A stretch of 64,000 bases of DNA from Crystallibacter permensis (GTDB lineage Bacteria > Actinomycetota > Actinomycetes > Actinomycetales > Micrococcaceae). Every line of letters begins with the position of its first letter. Position 1 is the stretch's first letter. Position numbers and translations under genes: made by a program. Positions 24,887 to 33,215 of this stretch are shown here, in pieces. The notes beneath the pieces were generated by a model that saw nothing but the letters and a program-made list of their open reading frames with translations, was not told the DNA's origin and did not search any database. Location: contig NZ_JAODLR010000024.1 of assembly GCF_025960875.1 (NCBI RefSeq), positions 1-64,000 of the forward strand, given 5' to 3'.

Positions 24887-25108
24887 ATGACACGGAAGAA
24901 AACCTGGAAGGAACTCAACAGCGGCCAGAAGGCCAAAGGCGCGCTGATGATCGGCATCCAGTTGGGACTGCAGGCCGTGGCGCTAAAGGATCTGAAGAGC
25001 CGCTCCGCCGCGGAGGTGAACGGGCCGAAGGCAGCCTGGGTGGCCGGCACATTCGTCAATTTCCTGGGCCCCATCGCCTACTTCCTTTTCGGCCGCAGGA
25101 AAGCTTAG
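24887..25108 (+). CDS. Small membrane protein of unknown function
   Basis: The 73-residue protein has a basic N-terminus (MTRKKTWKELN), a hydrophobic segment at about 18-33, and a second at about 50-68 (GTFVNFLGPIAYFLFG) ending in positive residues. It is probably a two-pass or peripheral membrane protein. AGGAG lies seven bases before the ATG, and a promoter-like pair lies at 24830-24859. Its stop overlaps the stop of the convergent flavin reductase-like gene by four bases. No family recognised. Confidence 0.65.
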   Translation: MTRKKTWKELNSGQKAKGALMIGIQLGLQAVALKDLKSRSAAEVNGPKAAWVAGTFVNFLGPIAYFLFGRRKA

Positions 25109-25710
25109 CTATTCGGCCAGTCGCGGTAGGGGATCCGGTCGATCGTGATGATTTGTCCCAACCGGCTCCACTCGTTGAGTCCCAGCCGGGCCAGTGGCTT
25201 CAACTTGCGTGCCTCCGGATGCTTGCCGTCCAGCATCTCCTGATTGACGACGGCGTGGCTCACCTCCCCGAGGACCAGCCACGAATTGCCCACCGGGATG
25301 ATCCGGTGCAGCTTGCATTCCAGCGCTGCCGGCGATTCTGCAACCCTCGCCGGGCGCACGGTGCGGCTCGGCTCCATCGCCAGCCCCACGGCGTCGAACT
25401 CACTGATGTCCGCCGGAAAATTGGTGCCCGTGCCGTTGATCTCCGCGAACAGGTCTTCGGAGGCGAAGTTGACCACGAATTCGCCCGTTGCCTCCACGTT
25501 GTTCAGCGAGTCCTTGCGCGCGGTCGGGGTGAACTGGACGATCGGCGGATCGGTGGAGGCGACCGTGAAGAAGGAATGCGGGGCGAGATTGGGAATGCCT
25601 CCGGCGCTGAGCGTTGAAACCCACGCGATGGGGCGCGGGATGACCACCGAGGTCAGGAACTTGTAGAAGTCCCGGGCATCCAGGTCATCGGGGGAGAAAT
25701 CCACTCGCAT
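25105..25710 (-). CDS. Flavin reductase-like FMN-binding split-barrel protein
   Basis: The 201-residue protein has the split beta-barrel of the flavin reductase-like/DIM6-NTAB family: FYKFLTSVVIPRPIAWVSTL near the N-terminus and APHSFFTVASTDPPIVQFTP around residues 45-64, which bind FMN. Members reduce flavin for two-component oxygenases or bind flavin without known activity. No partner oxygenase is adjacent. It is divergent from a LysR gene, whose start lies 66 bases away. Confidence 0.85.
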   Translation of the reverse strand: MRVDFSPDDLDARDFYKFLTSVVIPRPIAWVSTLSAGGIPNLAPHSFFTVASTDPPIVQFTPTARKDSLNNVEATGEFVVNFASEDLFAEINGTGTNFPADISEFDAVGLAMEPSRTVRPARVAESPAALECKLHRIIPVGNSWLVLGEVSHAVVNQEMLDGKHPEARKLKPLARLGLNEWSRLGQIITIDRIPYRDWPNS

Positions 25711-25775
25711 GGTTTCATAACATCATGGCTACGCACATCCACGTAGTGATCGGTACCGCACTGGAGGCTGTGACG

Positions 25776-26654
25776 ATGGACCTGAACCTGCTGCGGACGT
25801 TCCTCTCCGTCTACGAAACGGGCAGCCTGACCCTGACCGCGCGGGCGCTGTTCGTCACGCAGCCCTCGGTCAGCCACACCTTGGCCCGGTTGCGGCAGGA
25901 ATTCGGCGACGAGCTTTTTGTCCGCGGCGGCCGGCGGATGGAACCCACACCGTTAGCGCGCGAGCTCTACCCGGTGTTCCAGGAGTCGGTCAGCCGGATT
26001 GACCTCGCTGTCAACAGCGTCAGGACCTTCGACCCTGCGACGTCGGCGCACCGGTTCCGGCTCTGCCTTTCGGATCTGGGGGAGCTCGGTTTCCTGCCGC
26101 AGATCCTGCGCCGGATTTCCGTTGAGGCGCCGCAGGTGGAAATCGAAGTGGTGCCGATCGAAATCGAGTACCTTGCCGAGTGGCTGGCTAAGGGGTCGGT
26201 GGACGCGGCCATAGCGTCCTGGCCCATCAGCGGCAGCTTCGAGAGCGTGCTGTTGAAAAGGGAAAAGTATGTCTGCCTGCTGCGCAAAGACTTCCCGCTC
26301 GCCGGTGAACAGCTCAGCATGGCGGAGTTCCTCGCCGCCGGACATGCCATCGTGGCACGCAGCACGGGACACCAGCTCGCCGAGCAGGCCATGGACGCTC
26401 TAGGCATCGTCCGGCGTTCCACCGTCATGGTCCACCATTTTGCGGTGCTTCCCGCCATTGTCTCGGAGTGCAACCTCGCCGCTATTGTCCCCGAGTCCAT
26501 GGCAACCGGATGGCTGCAGCAGTGGCCGTTGAAGATCGAGGACCTGCCCTTCGACGTGCCGCCCCTCGAAGTGACGCTGCACCGACGCGCGGCGGACCGG
26601 GAATCGCCGGCCTTGGCCTGGTTCCATCAGGCGCTGCTTGAAGCCCTCGCGTGA
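25776..26654 (+). CDS. LysR family transcriptional regulator
   Basis: The 292-residue protein starts with the LysR helix-turn-helix (MDLNLLRTFLSVYETGSLTL, TQPSVSHTLARLRQEFGDEL) and has a full effector domain; it resembles the NodD/LinR/NahR-like branch that starts MDLN. ATG at 25776 follows GGAGG by eight bases. It is divergent from the flavin reductase-like gene and lies 119 bases before the first binding-lipoprotein gene, so either could be its target. Confidence 0.85.
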   Translation: MDLNLLRTFLSVYETGSLTLTARALFVTQPSVSHTLARLRQEFGDELFVRGGRRMEPTPLARELYPVFQESVSRIDLAVNSVRTFDPATSAHRFRLCLSDLGELGFLPQILRRISVEAPQVEIEVVPIEIEYLAEWLAKGSVDAAIASWPISGSFESVLLKREKYVCLLRKDFPLAGEQLSMAEFLAAGHAIVARSTGHQLAEQAMDALGIVRRSTVMVHHFAVLPAIVSECNLAAIVPESMATGWLQQWPLKIEDLPFDVPPLEVTLHRRAADRESPALAWFHQALLEALA

Positions 26655-26773
26655 CACTCGCGAACTATTAGCTGTATCTATTTCAACTAGTCATATTATT
26701 CAGTGGCGTCATGAATCACAGCTTCCTAGACTGAAGCCGTCTGTGGACCTTCAGCTTCAACACAAGGGAGTGC

Positions 26774-27757
26774 ATGATGAAACGACTGGTCACCACAATT
26801 TTCGCTGGTGCTTCGCTGGTCCTACTGGGCGCGTGCAGTTCCGGCACGTTGTCGGGAGCCGACAGTGGGCCTGCCAGCGGTGGTGCGGCCGCGGGCCTGA
26901 CCGAGGTGACCGTCGGCGCGATCCCCATCGGCGACGTCGCACCGATCCACTTGGGCAAGGCGAAGGGCTTCTTCGAAGAGGAAGGCCTGGAATTAACCAT
27001 CGAAAACACCACCGGCGGCGCGGTCGCCGTTCCCGGCGTAGTCAGCGGTAGCTTCGACTTCGCCTTCGGCAACACCGTCTCGCTGATGGTCGCCCGTGAC
27101 CAGGGGCTGGACCTGAAATACGTCGCCAACGGAACAACGACGGCGGGTGGAGACGAAGGCGACTTTGCCGGCGTCGTTGTTGCAGAGGATTCGGACATTC
27201 GTGCGGTCACCGACCTGGAGGGCAAGACAGTGTCGTCCAACAACCTCGCCAACATCGGCGACACCGCGGTCCGGACCGCGGTGGACAAGGCCGGCGGGGA
27301 CGGTACCAAGCTGACCTTTGTCGAAGTGGCCTTCCCGGACGCGCTCGCTGCAGTGGAGAACGGGCAGGTTGATGCGGCGCTGATTCTGGAGCCTTTCCTG
27401 ACGCCGGCGATCCAGAGCGGCGCCCGCGTGGTGTCCTGGCCGTACGCTGAGAGCCATCCGAATTTGGACATCGGCGGGTACTTCACCACTGAGCAGAAGA
27501 TCGAGCAGGACCCCGAGATGGTAGAGAAGTTCACCGCTGCCATGAAGAAGTCCATGGAGTACGCGCAGGAGAACCCGGAAGAAGTCCGCGAGATCATCGG
27601 CACCTACACGCAAATCGACAAGGAACTGCTGGACGAGATCGCCCTGCCGCGCTTTACCCCGGAGTTCCACAGGGACGCCGCCGAGACCCTGGGCGAAGCG
27701 GCCCTGAAGTACGGGACCATCGACAAGGCACCGGACCTGGACGCGCTGCTGCCGTAG
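26774..27757 (+). CDS. NMT1/SsuA-type ABC substrate-binding lipoprotein 1
   Basis: The 327-residue protein has a lipoprotein signal peptide with lipobox LLGAC (Cys at about residue 22) and a periplasmic-binding fold of the NMT1/SsuA/ThiY group, which binds sulfonates, taurine, thiamine precursors or aromatic acids. Segments such as IPIGDVAPIHLGKAKGFFEEEGL and SFDFAFGNTVSLMVA are typical. No permease or ATPase gene is adjacent. A paralogue lies at 29588, with a ThDP enzyme between the two. ATG at 26774 or 26777 both follow AAGGGAG. Confidence 0.85.
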   Translation: MMKRLVTTIFAGASLVLLGACSSGTLSGADSGPASGGAAAGLTEVTVGAIPIGDVAPIHLGKAKGFFEEEGLELTIENTTGGAVAVPGVVSGSFDFAFGNTVSLMVARDQGLDLKYVANGTTTAGGDEGDFAGVVVAEDSDIRAVTDLEGKTVSSNNLANIGDTAVRTAVDKAGGDGTKLTFVEVAFPDALAAVENGQVDAALILEPFLTPAIQSGARVVSWPYAESHPNLDIGGYFTTEQKIEQDPEMVEKFTAAMKKSMEYAQENPEEVREIIGTYTQIDKELLDEIALPRFTPEFHRDAAETLGEAALKYGTIDKAPDLDALLP

Positions 27758-27793
27758 CCCAAGTAGCCCGATAAACCACAGAAAAGGATTGAT

Positions 27794-29434
27794 ATGAGAG
27801 TCGCAGAAGCCGTTGGACGCACCTTGGCCCAGTTGGGCATCGGACACGCTTTCGGGGTCACCGGAAGCGGGAACTTCCACGTAACCAATGCCCTGATCGA
27901 CGGCGGCGTGAAGTTTACGGCGGCGCGGCACGAGAATGGGGCGGCCTGCATGGCCGATGCCTACTCCCGCGCTAGCGGCCAGGTCTCGGTGCTCAGCGTG
28001 CACCAGGGCTGCGGGCTGACCAACGCGATGACCGGAATCGGGGAAGCGGCCAAGAGCCGGACGCCTCTGCTGGTGCTTTCCGGCGAGACACCGCCCACGG
28101 ACAAGGCCTCCAACTTCTGGATCGACCAGGCGGGTGCCGTTGGCGCATTGGGTGCCAAGGTGGAGCGGATCCACTCTGCCCGGACAGCGGTTGCGGACGC
28201 GGTCCGTGCCTACCGGCTTGCCCGGGATGAGCGGCGGACGGTCCTGCTGAACCTGCCGCTGGATGTGCAGGAAGAGCAGATCGACTGGTCCCCGGACCTG
28301 GTGCCGGACATTGCTCCCCGGCTCGCCGCCGGCCCCTCGCCGGAAGCGGTTTCCCGGCTGGCGGACCTGCTGGAGAGGGCCGAACGGCCGGTCCTCGTGG
28401 GCGGCCGCGGGGCCTTCGGGGCGAAGGCGGAAATTCGTGCGCTCGCGGCCAGGACCGGCGCGCTGCTGACCACCTCTGCGGTGGGCCGCGGGTTATTCAA
28501 CGAGGATCAGTGGCACCTGGACGTGATGGGTGGCTTCGCCAGCCCGGTAACGGCCGAGCTCGTCCAAGGCGCCGACGTCGTTGTTGCCTTCGGCGCCAGC
28601 CTGAACCGCTGGACTTCCCGCAGCGGCTCCCTACTCGAGTCCGCCACGGTGGTGCAGGTTGACGATACCGCCGAGGCCATCGGTTTCCACCGGCCGGTCC
28701 AGCTGGGCGTGGTCGGAGATTCGGCTCTGGTGGCCGCGGCCGTGGACGCAGAGCTCGAGCAGAGGGCAGTCAGCAAAACGGGCTACCGGACCGAGGACGT
28801 AGCGGTGCAGATCAAGTCCGGCCGGCGCTGGCGCGATGTCCCGTTCGAGGAAATTGCGACGGCGGAGACCATCGACCCCCGGACGCTGACCATCGCGCTG
28901 GATGACCTGCTGCCGATGGAACGCGTGGTGGTTCCGGACGGCGGAAACTTCAACGGCTACCCGGCCATGTTTTTCCAGATTCCGGACGAGCGCGGTTACT
29001 GTGTGCCGCTGGCGTTCCAATCGATCGGCTTGGCGCTGCCCTCCGCCATCGGTGCCGCACTGGCGACTCCCGCTCGGATGGCGGTGGCTGGAATCGGCGA
29101 CGGCGGTTTCATGATGAGCCTGACCGAACTCGACACCGCGGTACGGCTGAAGCTGCCGATGGTCGCAGTGGTCTACAACGACAACGCCTACGGCGCCGAG
29201 GTCCACCACTTTGTCCACGAGGGCGCCTCGATGGAGACGGTGGAGTTCCCCGAGACGGACATCGCCGCCGTCGCACGCGGTTTCGGCTGCACCGCGGTTA
29301 CGGTACGTTCCGTCCACGACTTGCAGGGTGTGCGGGACTGGCTGGATGGGGAGCGGACCACGCCGCTGGTGATTGACGCGAAGATCAGCTCCTTCCCGTC
29401 GTGGGTGCTGGCCCATACATTCGACGACGAGTAG
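27794..29434 (+). CDS. ThDP-dependent enzyme, acetolactate synthase/benzoylformate decarboxylase-like
   Basis: The 546-residue protein has the three-domain architecture of ThDP decarboxylases/synthases. The cofactor-activating Glu is Glu47 in HENGA. The middle domain carries VLVGGRGAFGAKAEI. The C-terminal ThDP/Mg motif runs from GDGGFMM to NDNAYG at about residues 434-466. Family members decarboxylate 2-oxo acids or join C2 units. The neighbours (two binding proteins, acyl-CoA synthetase, van genes) suggest an aromatic or branched 2-oxo acid, but this is unproved. It follows the first lipoprotein gene by 36 bases, probably in one operon. Biosynthetic acetolactate synthase is less likely because no small subunit is present. 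Confidence 0.8.
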   Translation: MRVAEAVGRTLAQLGIGHAFGVTGSGNFHVTNALIDGGVKFTAARHENGAACMADAYSRASGQVSVLSVHQGCGLTNAMTGIGEAAKSRTPLLVLSGETPPTDKASNFWIDQAGAVGALGAKVERIHSARTAVADAVRAYRLARDERRTVLLNLPLDVQEEQIDWSPDLVPDIAPRLAAGPSPEAVSRLADLLERAERPVLVGGRGAFGAKAEIRALAARTGALLTTSAVGRGLFNEDQWHLDVMGGFASPVTAELVQGADVVVAFGASLNRWTSRSGSLLESATVVQVDDTAEAIGFHRPVQLGVVGDSALVAAAVDAELEQRAVSKTGYRTEDVAVQIKSGRRWRDVPFEEIATAETIDPRTLTIALDDLLPMERVVVPDGGNFNGYPAMFFQIPDERGYCVPLAFQSIGLALPSAIGAALATPARMAVAGIGDGGFMMSLTELDTAVRLKLPMVAVVYNDNAYGAEVHHFVHEGASMETVEFPETDIAAVARGFGCTAVTVRSVHDLQGVRDWLDGERTTPLVIDAKISSFPSWVLAHTFDDE

Positions 29435-29497
29435 GGGGTTTTGCTCGAGTTGGTGCGTCACGATGCGGACAAGATGCGCCGCGCGCCGTTGACCAGC

Positions 29498-29514
29498 ACT
29501 ATGGCCATAGATAT
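29498..29514. promoter_or_regulatory. VanR/PadR-like motif, copy at lipoprotein 2
   Basis: ACTATGGCCATAGATAT contains the 12-bp perfect palindrome CTATGGCCATAG. It matches the two copies between the PadR gene and vanA at 15 of 17 positions each. It lies about 75 bases before the second binding-lipoprotein gene. Confidence 0.55.
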
Positions 29515-29587
29515 TGTGATGCGGGGCACACATTGAAGTGTTTGGCTGTGCCTTGCTTTGTTGGGAACCCGGGATTTGGAGAAGCAA

Positions 29588-30568
29588 GTGAAGAAACTTC
29601 GTGCAGCCTTTGCCCTGACAGCCGTGCTGGCCGTGACCGCCTGTGGCGGCGGCAGCCCCTCTGGGGAGGAGGGTGGCGGTGGATCGCCCGGTGCCGGCGG
29701 AGAGCTGACTCCGGTCAACGTTGGCGTCATCCCCATTGTCGACGTCGCCCCGATTTACCTCGGCGAAAAGGAAGGGTTCTTCGAAGAAGCCGGACTGGAT
29801 CTTGAGCTGACCCAGGCGCAGGGCGGCGCGGCGATTGTCCCGGCGATCACCAGTGGCCAGATGGACTTCGGCTTCAGCAACGTCACTTCGTTGATCATTG
29901 CCCGGTCCAAGGGGCTGCCCATGCAGATGGTCGCTAGCGGCTCGTCCACCACCGGCGATGAAAACGAGGACTTCGCCGCTGTGATGGTCAAGCCTGACAG
30001 CGGCATCGAGGAGATCGCCGATCTTGAGGGCAAGAAGATCGCGGTCAATACGCTGAACAACATCTCTGACTCCACTATCAGCGCCGCCGTCGAAGAGGCC
30101 GGCGGTGATCCTTCCACGGTGGATTATGTGGAAATGCCCTTCCCGGATATGCGGGCCGCCCTTGAGCAGGGCAACGTCGACGCCATCGCCGCCGTTGAGC
30201 CTTTCCTGACTCTCGCCAGGCAGGACGGCTCCGTTCCGGTCTTCTCCAACTATGCGCATCCGGTGGAGGACCTGACCGTGGCCGTCTACTTCACCTCGGA
30301 CGAGATTGCCGAGCAGAAACCGGAGGTCACCGAGGCCTTTATCGGCGCGATGAAGAAGTCCCAGGCTTTCGCCGAGGAAAACCCGGACAAGGTGCGTGCA
30401 ATCCTCCCCGAGTACACGCAGATTGATCCCGCCATCATTGAGGAGCTCACGCTGCCGAAGTTTGCGCAGGAAGTGAACGCGGAATCGATCCAGGAGATCG
30501 CCGACATCTCCCTCAAGGGCGGACTGATCGAGGAGATTCCTGACATGGAGGCACTGCTTCCGCGGTAA
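29588..30568 (+). CDS. NMT1/SsuA-type ABC substrate-binding lipoprotein 2
   Basis: The 326-residue protein is a clear paralogue of the lipoprotein at 26774: IPIVDVAPIYLGEKEGFFEE, MDFGFSNVTSLIIA and YTQID recur in the same order. The signal peptide ends in a VTAC lipobox. GTG at 29588 is chosen because GGAG precedes it and the signal peptide starts there; the ATG at 29558 adds a charged leader that does not fit. It lacks partner permease and ATPase genes. A VanR/PadR-like palindrome upstream suggests control together with the van genes. Confidence 0.82.
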   Translation: MKKLRAAFALTAVLAVTACGGGSPSGEEGGGGSPGAGGELTPVNVGVIPIVDVAPIYLGEKEGFFEEAGLDLELTQAQGGAAIVPAITSGQMDFGFSNVTSLIIARSKGLPMQMVASGSSTTGDENEDFAAVMVKPDSGIEEIADLEGKKIAVNTLNNISDSTISAAVEEAGGDPSTVDYVEMPFPDMRAALEQGNVDAIAAVEPFLTLARQDGSVPVFSNYAHPVEDLTVAVYFTSDEIAEQKPEVTEAFIGAMKKSQAFAEENPDKVRAILPEYTQIDPAIIEELTLPKFAQEVNAESIQEIADISLKGGLIEEIPDMEALLPR

Positions 30569-30680
30569 CCGAAGCGCACATCTGGTTCGCCGAAAGTCCG
30601 GCCAATGGGCATCGAAGCAGACAGTTTCGGTGCCCATTGCCGCGCCTTTGTCGAGGCAGTCGCTAATGCTTTCACAACTA

Positions 30681-30710
30681 TTGACTTTTTCAACGAATTA
30701 GTTCTACCGT
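30681..30710 (+). promoter_or_regulatory. Possible promoter of the acyl-CoA synthetase gene
   Basis: TTGACT (30681-30686) and TACCGT (30705-30710) are 18 bases apart, about 90 bases before the start codon, in a 231-base gap that is AT-richer than its surroundings. Confidence 0.35.
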
Positions 30711-30799
30711 GGGGATATCTTCCTATGATTGTGCTCACGGGGCCTGTTGGCTGAGGGAAGTCTTCCAGTTTCGGAACATTGCGAAGGGTACGTGTAAAG

Positions 30800-32356
30800 A
30801 TGCGCAACCAGGGGTTGGGTTCATGGATTCACAAGCGCCGCGTTAAGTCGGCGGGCAAAACCGCCATTATCAGCAGTGCGGGTCAGCTGGCGTATGACGA
30901 CTTTGCACTTCGCGTGGACCAACTTGCCAGCGCCTTTGCCGAACGCGGTGTTGCGAAGGGTGACCGAGTGGCCTACCTGGGCGAAAACCACACGGCCTTC
31001 CTCGAGACGTTCTTCGCCTGCGGAACGCTGGGGGCTATTTTCGTCCCGCTCAACACCCGCCTGGCACCGCCGGAGATCCAGTTCGCCCTGCAGGACTCCG
31101 GCAGCAGGATCCTGGTCCAAGCGCGCTCCCTTGAGGGTCTTGCCGTCCGTGGAGGCAGGGAAACAGCAGTGACGCACCGGCTGGTGGTCGAGGATAAGCC
31201 GGCCGACATGTCGCCGGACGACAAGATAGAATCCGGCGCCGCCGTCGAACTTTTTGAGGACGCCATCGCTTCGGGCTCTGACGAGCACCGCGATGTGGAC
31301 GTCTCGTTGGATGACGCGGCGATGATTCTCTACACCTCGGGGACCACCGGCCGACCCAAGGGTGCCCTGCTGACGCATGGCAATATGACCTGGAACAGCT
31401 TCAACGTCCTGGTGGACTATGACATGGCCAGCACCGACGTGGCCCTGATGATCGCCCCGATGTTCCACGTGGCCTCGCTCGGCATGGGCGTGCTGCCCGC
31501 GCTGCTCAAGGGGGCCACAGTGGTCCTGGAGCCCAAGTTCGAACCGGGCCGGACCCTGCAGCTGATCGAAAAATACAAGGCGACGAGCATCAGCGGAGTG
31601 CCCACCACCTACCAGCTGCTTTGCGAGCATCCGGACTGGGACAAGACGGACATCAGTTCGCTGCAGAAGCTGACCTGCGGCGGTTCCGCCGTGCCGATGC
31701 GGGTGCTGGAAGCGTATGAATCCCGGGGACTGTCCTTCTCCGGTGGCTACGGCATGACGGAGACGGCGCCGGGGGCCACGAGCCTCGCGCCCAATAAGTC
31801 CCGCGAGAAGGCCGGGTCCGCCGGACTGCCGCACTTCTTCAGCGATATCCGCATTGTGGATCCGGTTGGTGCGGTCCTGTCCGTCCGCGAGGTGGGCGAA
31901 ATCCAGATTTCCGGGCCGAACGTGATCAAGGAGTACTGGAACCGGCCGGATGCCACCGCGGAAAGCTATGCCGATGATGTCTGGTTCAAGTCCGGAGACA
32001 TGGGCTATGTGGACGAAGAGGGTTACCTGTTCATTTCGGACCGGCTCAAGGACATGATCATTTCCGGTGGCGAGAACATCTATCCCGCCGAGGTGGAGCA
32101 GATCATCGTGGAGCTTGAGGCCGTCAGCAGTGTCGCGGTGATTGGCGTTCCTGACCCGAAGTGGGGCGAGGTGCCCCGGGCCATCGTGACGGTCCGCGAC
32201 GGCTTCACCCTGTCGGAAGAAGACGTCCAGAACCATCTGCAGGACCGGCTGGCCCGCTACAAAATTCCCAAGAGCGTGGTGGTCGTGGAGGATCTGCCTC
32301 GGACGGCCAGCGGCAAGATCCGCAAGGCCGACCTGCGCAAGCAGTACTCCGGCTGA
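30800..32356 (+). CDS. AMP-forming acyl-CoA synthetase
   Basis: The 518-residue ANL-superfamily ligase has the P-loop YTSGTTGRPKGALLTHGN, the YGMTET motif, the GDMGYVDEEGYLFISDR hinge, GGENIYPAEVE and the catalytic Lys in RTASGKIRK. It activates a carboxylic acid as acyl-AMP and transfers it to CoA. Its place among aromatic genes suggests an aromatic or phenylpropanoid acid such as ferulate, but no enoyl-CoA hydratase/aldolase is nearby. ATG at 30800 has GAAGGG about ten bases upstream. A hairpin terminator follows the stop. Confidence 0.88.
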   Translation: MRNQGLGSWIHKRRVKSAGKTAIISSAGQLAYDDFALRVDQLASAFAERGVAKGDRVAYLGENHTAFLETFFACGTLGAIFVPLNTRLAPPEIQFALQDSGSRILVQARSLEGLAVRGGRETAVTHRLVVEDKPADMSPDDKIESGAAVELFEDAIASGSDEHRDVDVSLDDAAMILYTSGTTGRPKGALLTHGNMTWNSFNVLVDYDMASTDVALMIAPMFHVASLGMGVLPALLKGATVVLEPKFEPGRTLQLIEKYKATSISGVPTTYQLLCEHPDWDKTDISSLQKLTCGGSAVPMRVLEAYESRGLSFSGGYGMTETAPGATSLAPNKSREKAGSAGLPHFFSDIRIVDPVGAVLSVREVGEIQISGPNVIKEYWNRPDATAESYADDVWFKSGDMGYVDEEGYLFISDRLKDMIISGGENIYPAEVEQIIVELEAVSSVAVIGVPDPKWGEVPRAIVTVRDGFTLSEEDVQNHLQDRLARYKIPKSVVVVEDLPRTASGKIRKADLRKQYSG

Positions 32357-32385
32357 TTCCGTGCGGGGACTGCAGCAGGGAAGGT

Positions 32386-32410
32386 TGATCCTGCCGGACG
32401 GGCAGGGTCA
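32386..32410 (+). terminator. Terminator of the acyl-CoA synthetase gene
   Basis: TGATCCTGCC (32386-32395) pairs with GGCAGGGTCA (32401-32410), with one G-U pair, followed by GCTTTTCCCC. It overlaps the last codons of the convergent PadR gene. Confidence 0.6.
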
Positions 32411-33019
32411 GCTTTTCCCCAAGTCTGTGGCCTCCGGCTCCGCATACAGTTCGTCGATCAGCGCGAGGCCGCGGTTGGCCCAAGCGATCTCCTGCTCGGC
32501 GCGGGCGATCAAACCCTCGTACGTGAACTTCTTGAACGCGGCCGTCTTGCGGCGCTGCTCCGGCGGAATCTTAGCCAGGCGACGGTTGAGCATGGGGCTG
32601 CCGCCTTCTTCGATTTCGCGGACCTTGTCGTGCCACTGCTGCAGCAACTCCGTGTGGTGCCGGATGTGCGCCAGCATCTGCTGCCGGGCCGCCTCCGGCT
32701 CCGCCCACTCCAGGTACGCGGCCTTCAGATGCGCGGGGTCCCGCACTCGCGCGTAGTCCAACGTTCCCTTCATCCAAGTCCGGAAGGCCTCCACGCCGGC
32801 CTCGGTGATGTGGTACTGCCGCTTCTTGCCGCGCTGGCCCCAGCTGATCTCCTCACCTTCGAGCAGTCCATCCTTCTCCATCCGCCGCAGTTCCGGGTAG
32901 ATCTGCGAATCCGGTGCATGCCACACATGGCCCACCGACGATTCGAACTCCTTGTACAGGTCGTAGCCGGTCATCGGCTCAACTGTCAGCAGCGCCAGCA
33001 GGGCGTAGCGAAGACTCAC
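32408..33019 (-). CDS. PadR family regulator, probable VanR of the vanillate genes
   Basis: The 203-residue protein has a PadR winged helix (MSLRYALLALLTVEPMTGYD, then YPELRRMEKDGLLEGEE) and a C-terminal helical dimerisation domain (from about residue 95). The start is GTG. It is divergent from vanA with a 196-base gap holding two copies of a 17-base motif. In Corynebacterium glutamicum a PadR-like VanR represses vanABK and binds an AACTAACTAA-type inverted repeat; the operator here starts ACTAACTATG. Vanillate as inducer is inferred from that case. Confidence 0.82.
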   Translation of the reverse strand: MSLRYALLALLTVEPMTGYDLYKEFESSVGHVWHAPDSQIYPELRRMEKDGLLEGEEISWGQRGKKRQYHITEAGVEAFRTWMKGTLDYARVRDPAHLKAAYLEWAEPEAARQQMLAHIRHHTELLQQWHDKVREIEEGGSPMLNRRLAKIPPEQRRKTAAFKKFTYEGLIARAEQEIAWANRGLALIDELYAEPEATDLGKS

Positions 33020-33053
33020 GCATCAACCTTTTCTCGTCGGTGTGTTGCAAACC

Positions 33054-33070
33054 ACTATATCCATAGATAT
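33054..33070. promoter_or_regulatory. VanR/PadR-like motif, copy 1 at vanA
   Basis: ACTATATCCATAGATAT lies 35 bases before the PadR GTG and includes a 5-bp inverted repeat ATATC/GATAT. It probably mediates autoregulation. Its centre is about 36 bases from copy 2. Confidence 0.55.
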
Positions 33071-33085
33071 GCTGTGTCCCACGGC

Positions 33086-33107
33086 ACTAACTATGGACAT
33101 AGATAGT
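33086..33107. promoter_or_regulatory. VanR/PadR-like operator, copy 2 at vanA
   Basis: ACTAACTATG and CATAGATAGT are 10-base arms (one mismatch) around a 2-base spacer, about 110 bases before vanA. The left arm resembles the published Corynebacterium glutamicum VanR half-site AACTAACTAA. Confidence 0.6.
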
Positions 33108-33215
33108 GGATCATCCGGATAGTGCCGACCCAACTCTTATTCATCTTGTACTTATTCAATTCCGGGTCCCTTCTGTCATAGCAGATGAGATGCCCGGTGA
33201 CCGGAAGGAATCACC

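Noticed and set aside
28631-30637. Minus-strand frame of 668 codons opposite the ThDP enzyme and lipoprotein 2
   Set aside because: It spans two recognised plus-strand genes and shows no domain; it is an antisense artefact.
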